The position numbers and the translations under genes were made by a program. Shown piece by piece: positions 1 through 11,535 of a DNA stretch of 64,000 bases. The DNA lies in NCBI GenBank assembly GCA_006503475.1, contig RSEH01000172.1, positions 40,217-104,216 on the forward strand. The letters run 5' to 3'. The stretch comes from Stentor roeselii (lineage: Eukaryota > Ciliophora > Heterotrichea > Heterotrichida > Stentoridae). The notes below the pieces were generated by a model that was not told where the DNA came from, ran no database searches, and saw nothing but the letters and a program-made list of their open reading frames with translations. Position 1 is the first letter of the stretch. Every line of letters starts with the position of its first letter.

Positions 1-2754
1 GTCATCAGCACCATGGCTCTTAGTGGAACGGTTTTGACCCCGGGGAAAGTTTATGCAGGACTTGCTGTGATGAAAGTTTTGAATTCTTCGATATTTGTAC
101 TGCCGCCTATTATTAATTGTCTTGTGCAAACTCGGGTCAGTGTTGATAGAATTCAAGGGTTTTTAAGGGCAAAGGATCAGAAATCTTTTGTTCGATCTAC
201 TTTGCATCAGAATCACTCGATTTTTATCAGGAATGCTAGTTTTTCGTGGAATTTAACACCTGATGGCAAGGAAAATGAGTTGAAGGAGTTTAAGGTTGCA
301 CTTAGGAATATTAATTTGGTTGTTGGAAAAGGTGAACTTGTGGCTATTGTTGGAAAAGTCGCTGCTGGGAAATCGGCGTTGTTGCAGGCTATTGCTCAGA
401 ATATGGAAATTGTTGAGGGTGATGATTCTTTGGTTGAGGTAAATGGAAGTCTTGCTTTTTGCAATCAGGAACCCTGGATTCAAAATAAAACTATAAAGGA
501 AAACATTCTTTTTGGAAAAAACTTAGACACAAACTTATATCAAGAAGTTCTTAGAGTCACTATGCTTAGTAATGACCTGGCTTCACTTCCAGGTGGTGAT
601 ATGACTGAAATTGGTGAAAAAGGGATCAATTTAAGTGGAGGCCAAAAAGCTAGAGTTTGCATTGCAAGAGCTGTTTATTCAAATTCAGATATTTTACTAC
701 TCGATGATCCTTTAGCTGCTCTTGATCAATATGTTGGTAGGGCTGTCTTTGAAGAATGCATCAAGAAACACTTAAAAAATAAAACACGGTTGCTAGTTAC
801 AAACAATCAGCAGTACCTTGGTCTTTGTGATCGTATTTTAGTGATTCGAAAAGGAATGCTTGTTCAAAACGGTAGATTTGATGAGTTGATTTCTATACCT
901 GGCCATTTCAGAGATAAGTTCATGGTTAGCATCCAGCAGAAGGAGATGTCACAGAAATCCTTGAATGAGGATCCCACTCAAAGCCTATCAAAAGAAATTT
1001 CACCAGAAATAAAACTAAACGATTCTGAAGACAGAGTAATCGGTAAAGTAGATGTATCAGTCTATAAACAATACTTCCGTCACTACGGTCATAAATCCCT
1101 AGCTTCAGTCTTCGCTTTATTATTAATTTGGCAAGGTTTACGCATGTTCACAGATTTTTACCTAGCTTATTGGACCTCAGAGTCCAAATCGACCCAAGAT
1201 TCCAACCTAATCCAAAACGTAGCAATCTTCATCACAGGTTCCCTTTTTGTGAACTTTGCAGTTCTAATAACAAACCTGACCTCATTTTCTTCAGGTTTAA
1301 AAGCCTCAAGATCATTATTCATTTCATTGATCCAGAGCCTTTCAAACGCCTCAATCTCCTTATTTTACGACACAAACCCAATGGGCAGGGTGTTAAACCG
1401 TCTTTCTCGAGACATGAACGAACTGGACTCTTCTCTAGTCTACCGAGTTTTCTGGGCATTGACCCAAATCTTCGCTGTTTTAATGAGCATAACCTTCTGC
1501 CTCTTCACAGTTCCTATAATCATATTCTGCATTCCATTAACAGCTTTTCTCGGCATGAAAGTTCAGAAGTTTTACCTGAGCACCTCTCGAGAAGTGATTC
1601 GTTTAGCAAGTATCAGTAAAAGTCCCATCAGTCAACATTTCTCTGAAAGTCTTTCAGGCCTTTCAACAATTCGAGCTTTTAACACCCAGAAACGATTCAC
1701 ATCTGAATACTGTGAATTTGTAGATCAAAGCACAGTTTTAGGAATTTATGAAACTGGATGTTCTGGTTGGATAAGTATTACTTTAGAAGGGATTTTTGAC
1801 TTGGTACTCGCAGGAAGTGCCTTGGCGATTGTTTTAACTCGAGGAGAGATCGACCCTGGCCTTGCTGGAGCTTGTTTGATTTACGCGATGAGTCTCCCTG
1901 CAAGTGTTTCTTATATGATTATTTCAATGGCCTCTCTTGAAAACTCGATGGTTTCAGTCGAAAGGGTCTTGACTATGGCTGAAACTCCTTCAGAAGGCTT
2001 CAGGGTCCAGAAAAATGATAAAAGACTTGAAAACTGGCCTTCTCATGGAAAGGTCATTTTTCAGAACTTTTCTGCAAGGTATCGGCCAGGACTTCAAAAT
2101 GTTTTAAATTCTGTCAACTTTGAATTAAAACCTGCAGAAAAAATTGGAATTATGGGAAGGACTGGATCTGGAAAAAGCACTATCGTTAAAGCTATTCTTA
2201 GAATCGTTCAAAGAGTTGGTGGAAATATTTTTATTGATGGAGTTGATGTTGAAAGTGTTGGACTTGACTTGTTAAGGCAGAAAATTTGTGTTATTGTTCA
2301 AGAACCTGCACTTTTTCATGGAAGTTTAAGGGAAAATATTGACTTGTTAGGGGTTTTTAATGATCTTGATATTTTAAAGGCTTTGGAAATTGTTGGATTT
2401 AGTCAGAATGGCTTTGGACTTGATTCTATTATTGGGGAAAACGCGAATAATTTGTCTTTAGGGCAAAAACAACTGCTGTGTATTGCCAGGGCTTTGCTGA
2501 AGAGGTCGAAACTTGCTATTTTAGATGAAGCTACTGCTAGTATTGATTTTCAAACTGATTTACTTGTGCAGAAGGTTGTTATGGAAAGTATGAAAGAATC
2601 TACTGTTATTATTATTGCTCATCGCGTTGCTAGTGTTGAAAATTGCGATAAGGTCATGGTTTTGGACCATGGAGAAATTGCTGAATTTGGAACTGTGAAA
2701 ATGCTGAGGGAATGTAATGGAGCTTTTTGTAGACTGGTTCAGGGTGAACGTTAA
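1..2754 (+). CDS. ABC transporter, subfamily C (MRP-like), partial at 5' end
   Basis: C-terminal about 917 codons of an ATP-driven exporter of the ABCC/MRP type. The frame is open to base 1 and the ATG at 13 lies inside the last helix region of the first membrane domain, so it is not the start. In order: end of TMD1, NBD1 with an unusual Walker A (GKVAAGKS), signature LSGGQKAR and Walker B ILLLDDP, TMD2 (roughly residues 360-650), then NBD2 with Walker A GRTGSGKS, a variant signature LSLGQKQ and Walker B LAILDEA. In NBD1 the aspartate after Walker B replaces the catalytic glutamate, as is common in ABCC proteins. Full members have 1,200-1,300 residues, so some 300 are missing to the left. A second ABCC gene lies at 54122-57832. 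Substrate cannot be told from sequence. Confidence 0.93.
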   Translation, partial: VISTMALSGTVLTPGKVYAGLAVMKVLNSSIFVLPPIINCLVQTRVSVDRIQGFLRAKDQKSFVRSTLHQNHSIFIRNASFSWNLTPDGKENELKEFKVALRNINLVVGKGELVAIVGKVAAGKSALLQAIAQNMEIVEGDDSLVEVNGSLAFCNQEPWIQNKTIKENILFGKNLDTNLYQEVLRVTMLSNDLASLPGGDMTEIGEKGINLSGGQKARVCIARAVYSNSDILLLDDPLAALDQYVGRAVFEECIKKHLKNKTRLLVTNNQQYLGLCDRILVIRKGMLVQNGRFDELISIPGHFRDKFMVSIQQKEMSQKSLNEDPTQSLSKEISPEIKLNDSEDRVIGKVDVSVYKQYFRHYGHKSLASVFALLLIWQGLRMFTDFYLAYWTSESKSTQDSNLIQNVAIFITGSLFVNFAVLITNLTSFSSGLKASRSLFISLIQSLSNASISLFYDTNPMGRVLNRLSRDMNELDSSLVYRVFWALTQIFAVLMSITFCLFTVPIIIFCIPLTAFLGMKVQKFYLSTSREVIRLASISKSPISQHFSESLSGLSTIRAFNTQKRFTSEYCEFVDQSTVLGIYETGCSGWISITLEGIFDLVLAGSALAIVLTRGEIDPGLAGACLIYAMSLPASVSYMIISMASLENSMVSVERVLTMAETPSEGFRVQKNDKRLENWPSHGKVIFQNFSARYRPGLQNVLNSVNFELKPAEKIGIMGRTGSGKSTIVKAILRIVQRVGGNIFIDGVDVESVGLDLLRQKICVIVQEPALFHGSLRENIDLLGVFNDLDILKALEIVGFSQNGFGLDSIIGENANNLSLGQKQLLCIARALLKRSKLAILDEATASIDFQTDLLVQKVVMESMKESTVIIIAHRVASVENCDKVMVLDHGEIAEFGTVKMLRECNGAFCRLVQGER

Positions 2755-2959
2755 ATTTAATTTACTAGATTGTTTTGGAGGTTGAACAAGATATTTTGTA
2801 TATTTGTAGGGGAATATATAAGTAAAGAGAATTAGTATTTAGATATTCATTGAAACATAAAAAAATCTAAACTCACACAAAGAATACTCATTTCAATAAA
2901 AATCTTCCCATCCTTCACTTAAAAACAATTTACTAATTCGAACAAACCCACAAATCTAG

Positions 2960-4339
<1,380 letters not shown>

Positions 4340-4366
4340 TTAGCTTCCAAAACCAAGTAAGATTAA

Positions 4367-4633
4367 CTAAACTAGTCTAAAATCAGAAACAGCTTCCAAG
4401 CCAATCCCAAGTCTCTGTTCATTATAACTCGGAAAAGGCAATCGTGAGTCTCTTCCAAGCGAAATGTCAAGTCCCAAGTTCACATTTTGAATGCTTTTCG
4501 GTTTTTGCGCCAGAAGATTGCGTTCCATGAGCAGCTGAAAGGGAAGAGCAGATCCATAAGTAACCGAGAGCCACTTCATCTTTTCCTGTTCTTTTCTTAA
4601 AATTGCAGGCCTTGAGTCGAAGAAGTCTTCCAT
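4367..4633 (-). CDS. small protein, possible proteasome maturation factor (UMP1/POMP-like)
   Basis: Protein of 88 residues starting at an ATG preceded by TATA-rich sequence. The order of features resembles the C-terminal half of UMP1/POMP: a helix followed by SALPFQLLMERN (family: APLKLQMEF) and then NVNLGLDISLGRDS (family: SSNLSLDVLRGND). UMP1/POMP is the chaperone that guides assembly of the 20S proteasome and is its first substrate. Members usually have 120-150 residues, so this would be a short version lacking the N-terminal tail. The resemblance is my own pattern match and is weak. It may equally be an unrelated small protein. It lies 14 bp downstream of a coiled-coil gene on the same strand. 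Confidence 0.55.
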   Translation of the reverse strand: MEDFFDSRPAILRKEQEKMKWLSVTYGSALPFQLLMERNLLAQKPKSIQNVNLGLDISLGRDSRLPFPSYNEQRLGIGLEAVSDFRLV

Positions 4634-4647
4634 TTATATTTACAAGA

Positions 4648-6405
4648 CTAGGTTTTCACTATATTGCACTTTTTTAGTGTAAGAGTCGCTCCTTTTTCTT
4701 TATATCGAATTTGCATCGCCCGCTTTAAATGTTCGCAATCTGCTCCACATCGTTCTTTGTGCTCGAAAAGACACTCGAATAACTCGAGTCTTGCCTTTTT
4801 AGATAAGGATAAAAATTCAGCTTTTGACATTTTGAGGACTGAAAGAAGGTTTACTGATTTAGGAAGTCTTTTAAAGCGGATTTTTGATGAGGAGATGCTT
4901 TCGTTTATTAAGAGGTGAGGACGGGGCTTTTCTCGTGATGGAGTCTTTGAGAGGAAATAAGGCTCTGGGCTTGGGGTTATCAGTGGAAACTCTTCGGCAT
5001 GTTTCATTGCTGATGGACGGGTGAGTGATGTGTTTTTTACTGGAAATTTATGTAAAAAGTTATCACTTTGGTCTTGTTGCTCTGAAGGAAAGGAAAGCAT
5101 GTTTGTCTGGTGCCTGGAAAGAGATTCTGTTTTACTTTGCTCCGATTTTAACTTGTTTTCTAACAGGCTTCTCAACTTTTCCTCTTCAGAAAGTCGTTCT
5201 TCTAGTTTTATTCTTTGTCTTTTGGCTTCTTCATACATTTTCTGCAGTTCTTCTAAGTTTTCTGTGAGGTTTAGAATTTTTTTATTACTTTCACCGATGA
5301 TTTGAATGGACTGTTGTAGTTTTATTTTGGTTATGTCGAGTTCTTCTTTTACTTTTCCAGTTTTATTTAAAGAGTTTTGCATTTCACTGATTTTTGACTT
5401 GTCCTTTTTCGCCATTTCGAATCGATCCAAACAATTTTTGCATTCTTTTTGTTGCTCGAATTTTAAGGCTCTTTGAGTGGCTTCCAGTTCTTTTTTTAAG
5501 ACTTCGAATTTTATTTCAATGTTTTTTAGCCTGGATAGGTCTTCCATCATTTGGAACATTTCTTTGTCTTTTTCTTTGATTAAGGAAAGAAGAACTTCGT
5601 ATGGAGGGCCGGAGTGTTCTGCGGTTGTTTGCTCTGCTCTTGAAATTTGAATGTATCCTAAGCGGCTTCGGCCGATTGTTATTTTTTCATTACCGTCTAG
5701 ACTCAAAGGAATAGGATTCATTAAACTTTCAATTTTTGACCTAAAAAAAGAATTTTGAAGTTCTTCAGGCTCATCAGGTACCTCAATCGGAGTAAGTGAC
5801 TTAAGTAATGCTTTCAACTTTTTAATAAGTTTATCATGATTCATTCCACCGATTCGATAAATAGCCCGATTGAGTAAATTGATATAATCATCATATTCTT
5901 CTTCAGGGTTCGACTCATTATCATGAAAAACCTGCACAGCGACATCCCTGAAAGAAACATGCGTATTAGTAAAACTCGTAAAACAAGGCTTTATATGATT
6001 TTTTCCGTCTTTTTGCGACTTTTGCATAACTTTTTGGTATCCCATCCAAGCCCGGTTGAATACTTTCGAAATTTTCACATCAACATATTGCATAATCTGA
6101 ACAAGTCCATCAATACATCTTTCATACAATTTTTTTTCTTTCTTTATCCTGATGCTTACCTCGTCATATTGACTTTTATTAAGCTTCATAAGTTTAAAGT
6201 CAAGTTCTTCTTCAAGTCTTTCAAGTTCCTTGAACAACATTTTCGACCTTCCGTGGTTTGGACTTGAAGGAGTCCGAGGAGGGGGGGTCAATTCAGAAGT
6301 AGGTATCGAGAGAAAGCGACTGTTAGGATTCGGAGACGATTTTCGCAGAGAGGAATAATGAGAGTTGAACTTCGGACTTTGGCTTTTAAAATGAAAAGAC
6401 TCCAT
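4648..6405 (-). CDS. coiled-coil protein, unknown function
   Basis: Protein of 585 residues beginning with a Ser/Pro-rich disordered segment (about 1-55; SP and TP sites near PPRTPSSP) followed by a helical region (60-240), a long heptad-rich coiled coil (about 260-440) and a basic C-terminal tail with a Cys cluster (ERCGADCEHL). No catalytic motif is visible. The composition suits a cytoskeletal or basal-body scaffold, but that is inference. ATG at 6405, TAG stop. It is divergent from another coiled-coil gene starting at 6487, with 81 bp between start codons that probably serve as a shared promoter. Confidence 0.8.
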   Translation of the reverse strand: MESFHFKSQSPKFNSHYSSLRKSSPNPNSRFLSIPTSELTPPPRTPSSPNHGRSKMLFKELERLEEELDFKLMKLNKSQYDEVSIRIKKEKKLYERCIDGLVQIMQYVDVKISKVFNRAWMGYQKVMQKSQKDGKNHIKPCFTSFTNTHVSFRDVAVQVFHDNESNPEEEYDDYINLLNRAIYRIGGMNHDKLIKKLKALLKSLTPIEVPDEPEELQNSFFRSKIESLMNPIPLSLDGNEKITIGRSRLGYIQISRAEQTTAEHSGPPYEVLLSLIKEKDKEMFQMMEDLSRLKNIEIKFEVLKKELEATQRALKFEQQKECKNCLDRFEMAKKDKSKISEMQNSLNKTGKVKEELDITKIKLQQSIQIIGESNKKILNLTENLEELQKMYEEAKRQRIKLEERLSEEEKLRSLLENKLKSEQSKTESLSRHQTNMLSFPSEQQDQSDNFLHKFPVKNTSLTRPSAMKHAEEFPLITPSPEPYFLSKTPSREKPRPHLLINESISSSKIRFKRLPKSVNLLSVLKMSKAEFLSLSKKARLELFECLFEHKERCGADCEHLKRAMQIRYKEKGATLTLKKCNIVKT

Positions 6406-6486
6406 TAGTGGGAAATTATTGGAGACTTGTTGAGATCAAGCTTAGCGACTAGTTGTTAATTGGTAAGAATAAGTCTTTCATATTTA

Positions 6487-8715
6487 ATGCTAAGTGAAAA
6501 ACACCTTGATTCACTTGTATTGAAACTTTCTGATAACTTAAAAGCTCTGCAGTCAACTTGCAGTGAATTCTCTTCGAAATGTTCTTCTAACAAAAATTAT
6601 GAAGATTACCCGGATTCTGCTGAAAAATTCAAAGAAATACAAAATTTCATTATTAACTTGAAACAGTCTCTTAGACTTTGTCCTGATATTATTTCTGCTG
6701 CTAAGGAAAGTTTCATGAAACTTAGAATCACTATCAAGGACTTTCCTGCCTGTCGTAAAGTTGAGACTGTTCAACAACAACTCACTGAGACTGCTAGGCA
6801 TTTGATTAATCTTGAACAGTCTCATATTGCTTCCATTGACTATCGACTTGATGAACTTTTAGAAATGTGTTTGAATAAGCAAAGATTTGATATGGTTTAT
6901 ATCAAAAAATTAGAAGATCAGATTTATTTGAAGGAACAGAAAGGTAGCCCGAAACATTTCGCTTTTAAAAAAGTTGGGAATGAGGTTAGTGCAAGAGGCT
7001 GTACACGATGTGCTCAAGTCTCCGAAGAAGTCCAGTCAATCACTTCAAAAATGCAAAGGATGATGGGAAATTTCCACTCAACAGTAAAAACCTTAAATCT
7101 AAGCCCGCCAGCAAGTTCAAGTTCAAGTCTTTCCATGAGCTCCCCTCACGACCGAGAAAAGAACCTAAAAAAGCTCTCATCTCTTCAATTAGAAATAAAA
7201 AGACTACGTCTTCGAGTAAAAGATTTAGAAGAAAAAGAACTTCAAAGCATTCAAACAATGTCAAACCTGACCAGTTCACTCGAAGAAGCCAGTAAATTCC
7301 AGATAAAAGTCGAAGAATCTCAGGAAAAACTCAAAGAAAAAGACCTGAAAATAAAAAAACTTCTGAAAATCGTTGAAGAACTTTCAGACCAGAAGAAAAA
7401 AATGTTTGAATCTGCTGCAATGTTAAAAGAACAACTTGAAATAAAAGTCACTGAACAAGACGAGCAGATAAAAAATTTAGAAGAAGAAAACATTTCACAA
7501 ATTCAGACTTTGAAACAAAAACTTCTGAAAAATGCTGAAGTTGAAAAAATTAATAAAGACCTGCAAAAGGAAGTGGCAAAGCTGAGGAATGACTATGAAG
7601 TTGCTATCAAAAATCTTCAGGAAAATGAAACGAAACTCTTGCAGAAGTCACTCCAAGTTGAAAAATCCTCTCATTTGTCTAACTTTTTATCTGAAAAAGA
7701 CCTGCAGATTAAGTCATTAGAAGAAAAAAACGACTGTCTTCAGAATAGGGTAAATGAAAAAGACTTGGAAAATGAAAATCTAGCGAAAAGTCTTTTAAGC
7801 ACGAAAAAGGCGCTGGAAGAAGCAAGAAAAAATTTGACTAATTTGTTTAATGAGTATGATTTGTTGAAAAACACTTCGAAACAAGAGATTGATGCTTTAA
7901 AATCATCTGTTAAGTCACCACGATCATCATTTTCACATTCTTTATCACGAGAAAAAAGCAAGGAAATTGACTCGATGAATAATTTTTATATTTCACAGAT
8001 TAATGACCTGCAAAATTCTCTTACTGAGCAAAAAGATGACCTCAATATTCTTCATGGAAAGATTGAAGAACGGTAAAATGTATACAGAGATGAGTATATC
8101 AAAGAGCTTGAAAGCAAAATTGCTTCTTTTTCGACACTTGCTGTTTCTAGCAAGGCACTCGGCGAGGATAATAAGTCATTGATAGAGTCTCAGACTGTGA
8201 TTTCAGACTTCTTAAGTCAGTCACAAAATGAGTATACAAGCCAACTCAATTCCCTAAAGCACGAACTTTCAACAGCCCTAGAAAAAAACGAGGAACTAAC
8301 CCGTCTTCTAAGTTGCCAGCACTACCTCTACTCCAACTTCGACAAACAAAGAAATTCATTTCCATCACCAGGAATGACCACCCGAGTTCTAACAAGACAA
8401 AACACGAGTCCAGCAGTAGCAGGGACCCAATTCAAGACAGTCGAAGCCTTCAAAAAACTATTCGAATCCCAAGATTTCGACCCAGACATAATGATAAAAA
8501 TCGGCATCGAGCTGGACGAAGAAGACCCCAGCAAGTTCATCGACCGAATCGCTGAAATCAAGCGAGACAGAGACAGTCTTTACCTGGCAGCGGAGAAATA
8601 TGAAGATTTAATCAATGAACTCAAGGAAGAACTGGAAGAAGACAACGAAAACCAGCTACTTGCATGTGTTATTCGGTTAAAAGGACGAGGTAGTGATAAT
8701 GATTCAATTAATTAA
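6487..8715 (+). CDS. long coiled-coil protein with one 15-nt intron
   Basis: join(6487..8072,8088..8715), 737 residues. The open frame up to 8076 ends in TAA only because intron 8073-8087 begins GTAA. Removing the 15 nt joins CG|A and continues in frame to TAA at 8715. An in-frame TTG at 6460 is not used: the first ATG is at 6487. Residues 1-160 are helical, then comes a Ser-rich hinge (SPPASSSSSLS), dense heptad coiled coil (about 230-590), and a C-terminal segment with an acidic helix (SQDFDPDIMIKIGIELDEEDP). Probably structural. The 3' end overlaps the convergent gene at 8704-9063 by 12 bp. Confidence 0.85.
8073..8087 (+). other. 15-nt spliceosomal intron
   Basis: GTAAAATGTATACAG, phase 2. 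Retention gives an immediate in-frame TAA. Splicing restores a frame that stays open for 209 further codons. T9 and A10 match the other four introns of the window. Confidence 0.93.
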
Positions 8716-9063
8716 TGATGGCTTGATATTCTCTTTGCCAATCGCATCTTGTAAAAGGTTATTTAGCGAATTCGTGTCGATAAATGAGTTAAATAAAGCG
8801 TCGTATAAGGATTTTGACTGCAGGATTTTGTTAATTTCTTCGCTGACTTCTTTTTCGAAGTCAAAAGATGTGATCAAAGTTTCCAACTTGCATTCAGGTG
8901 ACAGTTGATTTTGTTTTAAGTAGCTGGTTATCCGACTTTCTGATCTTTTGGAACTTGATCGAAGAGTTGATAAGTCGCATAGGTCGTATTCTAAGGCTTC
9001 CTCTATCAGTGAATAGGGAAGGTAGTTCATCAGTTCGAATCTTGGGATTTCTAATGTGTCCAT
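8704..9063 (-). CDS. small helical protein, unknown
   Basis: Acidic, helical protein of 119 residues with an ATG at 9063 and a TGA stop, one of the few TGA stops in the window and so evidence for the standard code. No domain recognised. Its last four codons overlap the end of the convergent coiled-coil gene by 12 bp, so both mRNAs must have 3' ends that run into each other. Supported by a clean start, AT-rich leader and coding-like composition. Function unknown. Confidence 0.65.
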   Translation of the reverse strand: MDTLEIPRFELMNYLPYSLIEEALEYDLCDLSTLRSSSKRSESRITSYLKQNQLSPECKLETLITSFDFEKEVSEEINKILQSKSLYDALFNSFIDTNSLNNLLQDAIGKENIKPSLIN

Positions 9064-9706
9064 TTAAATATTATAAACCGCCATTAAAAATATAGTCGTT
9101 TCTAACTCTTTTTAAATAAGTATGGATATTCAAGATTTTAGACACGGTTTAAAGAAGAGACTTGTGAAGGGTTTTTAATGATTTTGCAGATTTCATTTAG
9201 GGTTTATGTAGAGAATTTTTTTATTGTTTCTTGTGGGCTGTGGAATTTTAGTTTTTGAGGAAATGAATGAGCAGGGGTTTTAACGGGATTTGATAGAAAT
9301 TTAAGAAAATGGAAGGATTTATCGGGGATTTGTTAATTTAGGGAAAAGTTGGGACTTTTTCAAGTTTTCAAAAAAAATTCTTAAACTCATTTTTATATTT
9401 GGGTCAGTTTTGGGAGTTTTTAGAGAGATTGAAGAGAAAGTTTCAGCAGATGAGTTTTTTAGAATGAAAAGAGTGCAAGGGAATCATCAAGGCAAAATCA
9501 TAAAAACAAAAATTTTTCAGAATCTTAAAAATAATTCCAAATCCCTTAAAAAATTTAAATTTCTATTGAAAAATCAAGTTTTTTCCTAATTTTTCTTTGA
9601 ATTTATCTAGTTTTTTTATAAGTTTTTTTATATCGAAACGCCATTTTCCGCCAAATTTCCCAAAAAAAAATGAAAAATTTCTAAGTCCTAAGGTAATTAT
9701 TCTTAT
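9064..9706. other. AT-rich spacer without recognisable gene
   Basis: About 640 bp between two minus-strand genes. T-rich on the plus strand with long A and T runs (for example near 9370 and 9660). The longest ATG frame seen is an 18-codon one starting at 9122, too short to call. No RNA gene recognised. Confidence 0.6.
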
Positions 9707-10303
9707 CTACTCACTTTTACTCCTTCTAGTATGGTTAAAATAGCAAAAAACAACCCAAGCACAAGGCAAGGCTCCAGAAGCGAAAACAGAAAAGCCTATA
9801 AAATCTGCATCACGAGCCGCAACACCCATCCAAAAAGAGCAATTGACCAAATTGATCCCATATTCTAAAACATCACATTTCAAGCAAATCTCTCTCTTAA
9901 CTGCCTGAATCGAGTCACCCCAAGCAGGTAAAAAGCATTTGAAAGTAATTCCACAAGCAGCAAAAAGAGTAAAATTCAAAGGCATCAAGAAGCACCCAAC
10001 ACATGCAGTGAATCCAATAAAAAGATCATTTAAGACTCGAGTTTCATTTTTTTGGTTCGTTCCACAAAGAAACAAGTTGATTCCCGAAGCTACTGTCGGC
10101 AAGGCGTTTCCAATTATGCTAGTCAAGTCGGCTGACTGCAGAGCGAGACTAAGCCAAAGACACATGCTGAAAAAATTGAATTTTATTGCCTGGTAAAGCG
10201 ACTCATCTGAAGTCTTCGTGAAATAAGTGTGTCTCATAGGGTAGAGACAACAGCAGAAGTTGCAAAAACAAGCGAAAATAAAAGGCTCTAACAAAGCCTC
10301 CAT
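9707..10303 (-). CDS. multi-span membrane protein, SWEET/MtN3-like
   Basis: Protein of 198 residues with about six or seven hydrophobic segments. Two halves look alike: each has a Trp-containing helix, a short D-containing loop (LQSADL in the first half, AARDAD in the second) and a Gly/Pro helix (GNALPTVASGINLFL, ASGALPCAWVVF). This is the internal duplication of SWEET sugar transporters, each half being a three-helix MtN3 unit. The N-terminus has a Cys-rich patch (CFCNFCCC) that could be S-acylated. The match is by pattern only, and another small PQ-loop-type transporter is possible. ATG at 10303. Confidence 0.6.
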   Translation of the reverse strand: MEALLEPFIFACFCNFCCCLYPMRHTYFTKTSDESLYQAIKFNFFSMCLWLSLALQSADLTSIIGNALPTVASGINLFLCGTNQKNETRVLNDLFIGFTACVGCFLMPLNFTLFAACGITFKCFLPAWGDSIQAVKREICLKCDVLEYGINLVNCSFWMGVAARDADFIGFSVFASGALPCAWVVFCYFNHTRRSKSE

Positions 10304-10353
10304 TTAGTTTATTTAGAATTGATTTACCTTATCTGGTTAGAAGTACTTATTTT

Positions 10354-11472
10354 TTACCTTTCAAAGAAGTTTGAAAATGCTATCATCACTACTGTCAGGT
10401 TGTCGAGAGACTTTCGTGACATCGCTGCACTCATCACGTTATTCACACTTTGAGATGTGATGCTGTGGCTGTCTTGGCCTACTCGATTTCCTGTCCAGGC
10501 AGCTTGAAGGATTTCTTTATTAGCAAGTTTATCGAATATTCCGTCACTTCCAAGTAGAATAAAATCATGCTCTTTTAGGATCTTGAATGCTTTCACCTCT
10601 GGTATTGAGATTATTGTTCCTGGATTTCCACCTAATTCTGGAAGTTTTGCGTAAAAATCTCCGAATGTTCGACTTACGGAAAGTCTTCCAGGAAAGACCC
10701 TAAACGGTCCAGTATTCAAAGTACCATCCCCAGCTTCACTACAGCTTTGATAAACCTTCCCTCCACTTTCCAAGATCCTTTTCTTTTCCAATTCCTCTTC
10801 AGGTTTATGATCCTTACTAAGCAGGTACAATTTTTTCCCTCCCTGTCCACTAAGCAGTCCCCTAGAGTCTCCAAGATTAGCAACAAAGCAAAGATCTCCA
10901 ACAATAAGAACAACAAGTGCACAACTACCAGAGCGATCAATTCCATCAGATCCCCTTGCAGTGGCCATGAACTGAGCCTCAGCCTGGCGAAAGCCAGCTA
11001 AAATGGCTTCATTAGCATTAAAGGGAAAGTTAGAATTTGCAATAACGAACGAATGCAAGTTGTCCCTTAAAAAATCAGCACATTTTGACCCTCCATGCCC
11101 GTCATAGACCCCGAAAAACGAGCAATGCGGCCAAGTCTCATTTGCTCTGTTCTCTGGTTTCAAGATATTTAAAATAATGCTGACTCTGTCTTCGTTGTAG
11201 TTCCTGACAAGGCCTTTGTCAGTGATCACTGAATATGCCTTGACGATGCCGTTTTCCTTGTTTGAGGATTTTAGGTTGAATGATAAAAGTCTTGAAGATG
11301 ATCGACGCTCGGTTTTTTGAGGCTGGTCTAATGTGACTGGAGGGGACAAAATGTTGGGACTGAACAGGAAATTTTTACGGACTTGAGGAGTTGATGCTAG
11401 TTGACTTAGGGAAAATTTCTGCTCTGTGTTTGAAAGGTTTTCTTTTGAACTTGGGGATTTCAAATGATACAT
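10354..11472 (-). CDS. PP2C-type Ser/Thr phosphatase
   Basis: Metal-dependent protein phosphatase (PPM family) of 372 residues. A disordered Ser-rich N-terminus (1-75) precedes the catalytic domain (about 78-370). Family motifs are intact: NEDR near 94, VYDGHGG near 125, NLGDSRG near 200, the SVSRTFGD segment near 268, GSDGIFD near 307 and DNLTVV at the C-terminal end. The two metal-binding Asp of DGHGG and SDG are present, so an active Mg/Mn-dependent phosphatase is expected. Start at ATG 11472. It is divergent from BBS8 with 63 bp between start codons. Confidence 0.95.
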   Translation of the reverse strand: MYHLKSPSSKENLSNTEQKFSLSQLASTPQVRKNFLFSPNILSPPVTLDQPQKTERRSSSRLLSFNLKSSNKENGIVKAYSVITDKGLVRNYNEDRVSIILNILKPENRANETWPHCSFFGVYDGHGGSKCADFLRDNLHSFVIANSNFPFNANEAILAGFRQAEAQFMATARGSDGIDRSGSCALVVLIVGDLCFVANLGDSRGLLSGQGGKKLYLLSKDHKPEEELEKKRILESGGKVYQSCSEAGDGTLNTGPFRVFPGRLSVSRTFGDFYAKLPELGGNPGTIISIPEVKAFKILKEHDFILLGSDGIFDKLANKEILQAAWTGNRVGQDSHSITSQSVNNVMSAAMSRKSLDNLTVVMIAFSNFFER

Positions 11473-11535
11473 TTATGAAAATCGTTAGAATGTAATGCAC
11501 CTTATTCAAGTTAAATATGAAAGGCAATACTTTTC

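Noticed and set aside
13-15. ATG at 13 as the start of the first ABC transporter
   Set aside because: The frame is open upstream to base 1 and the sequence begins inside the last helices of TMD1, so the gene is cut by the window edge.
6460-6486. Alternative TTG start upstream of the coiled-coil gene; similar non-ATG starts at 16389, 21089 and 46413
   Set aside because: Each has an in-frame ATG a few codons later with the usual AT-rich leader, and eukaryotic genes here start at ATG.
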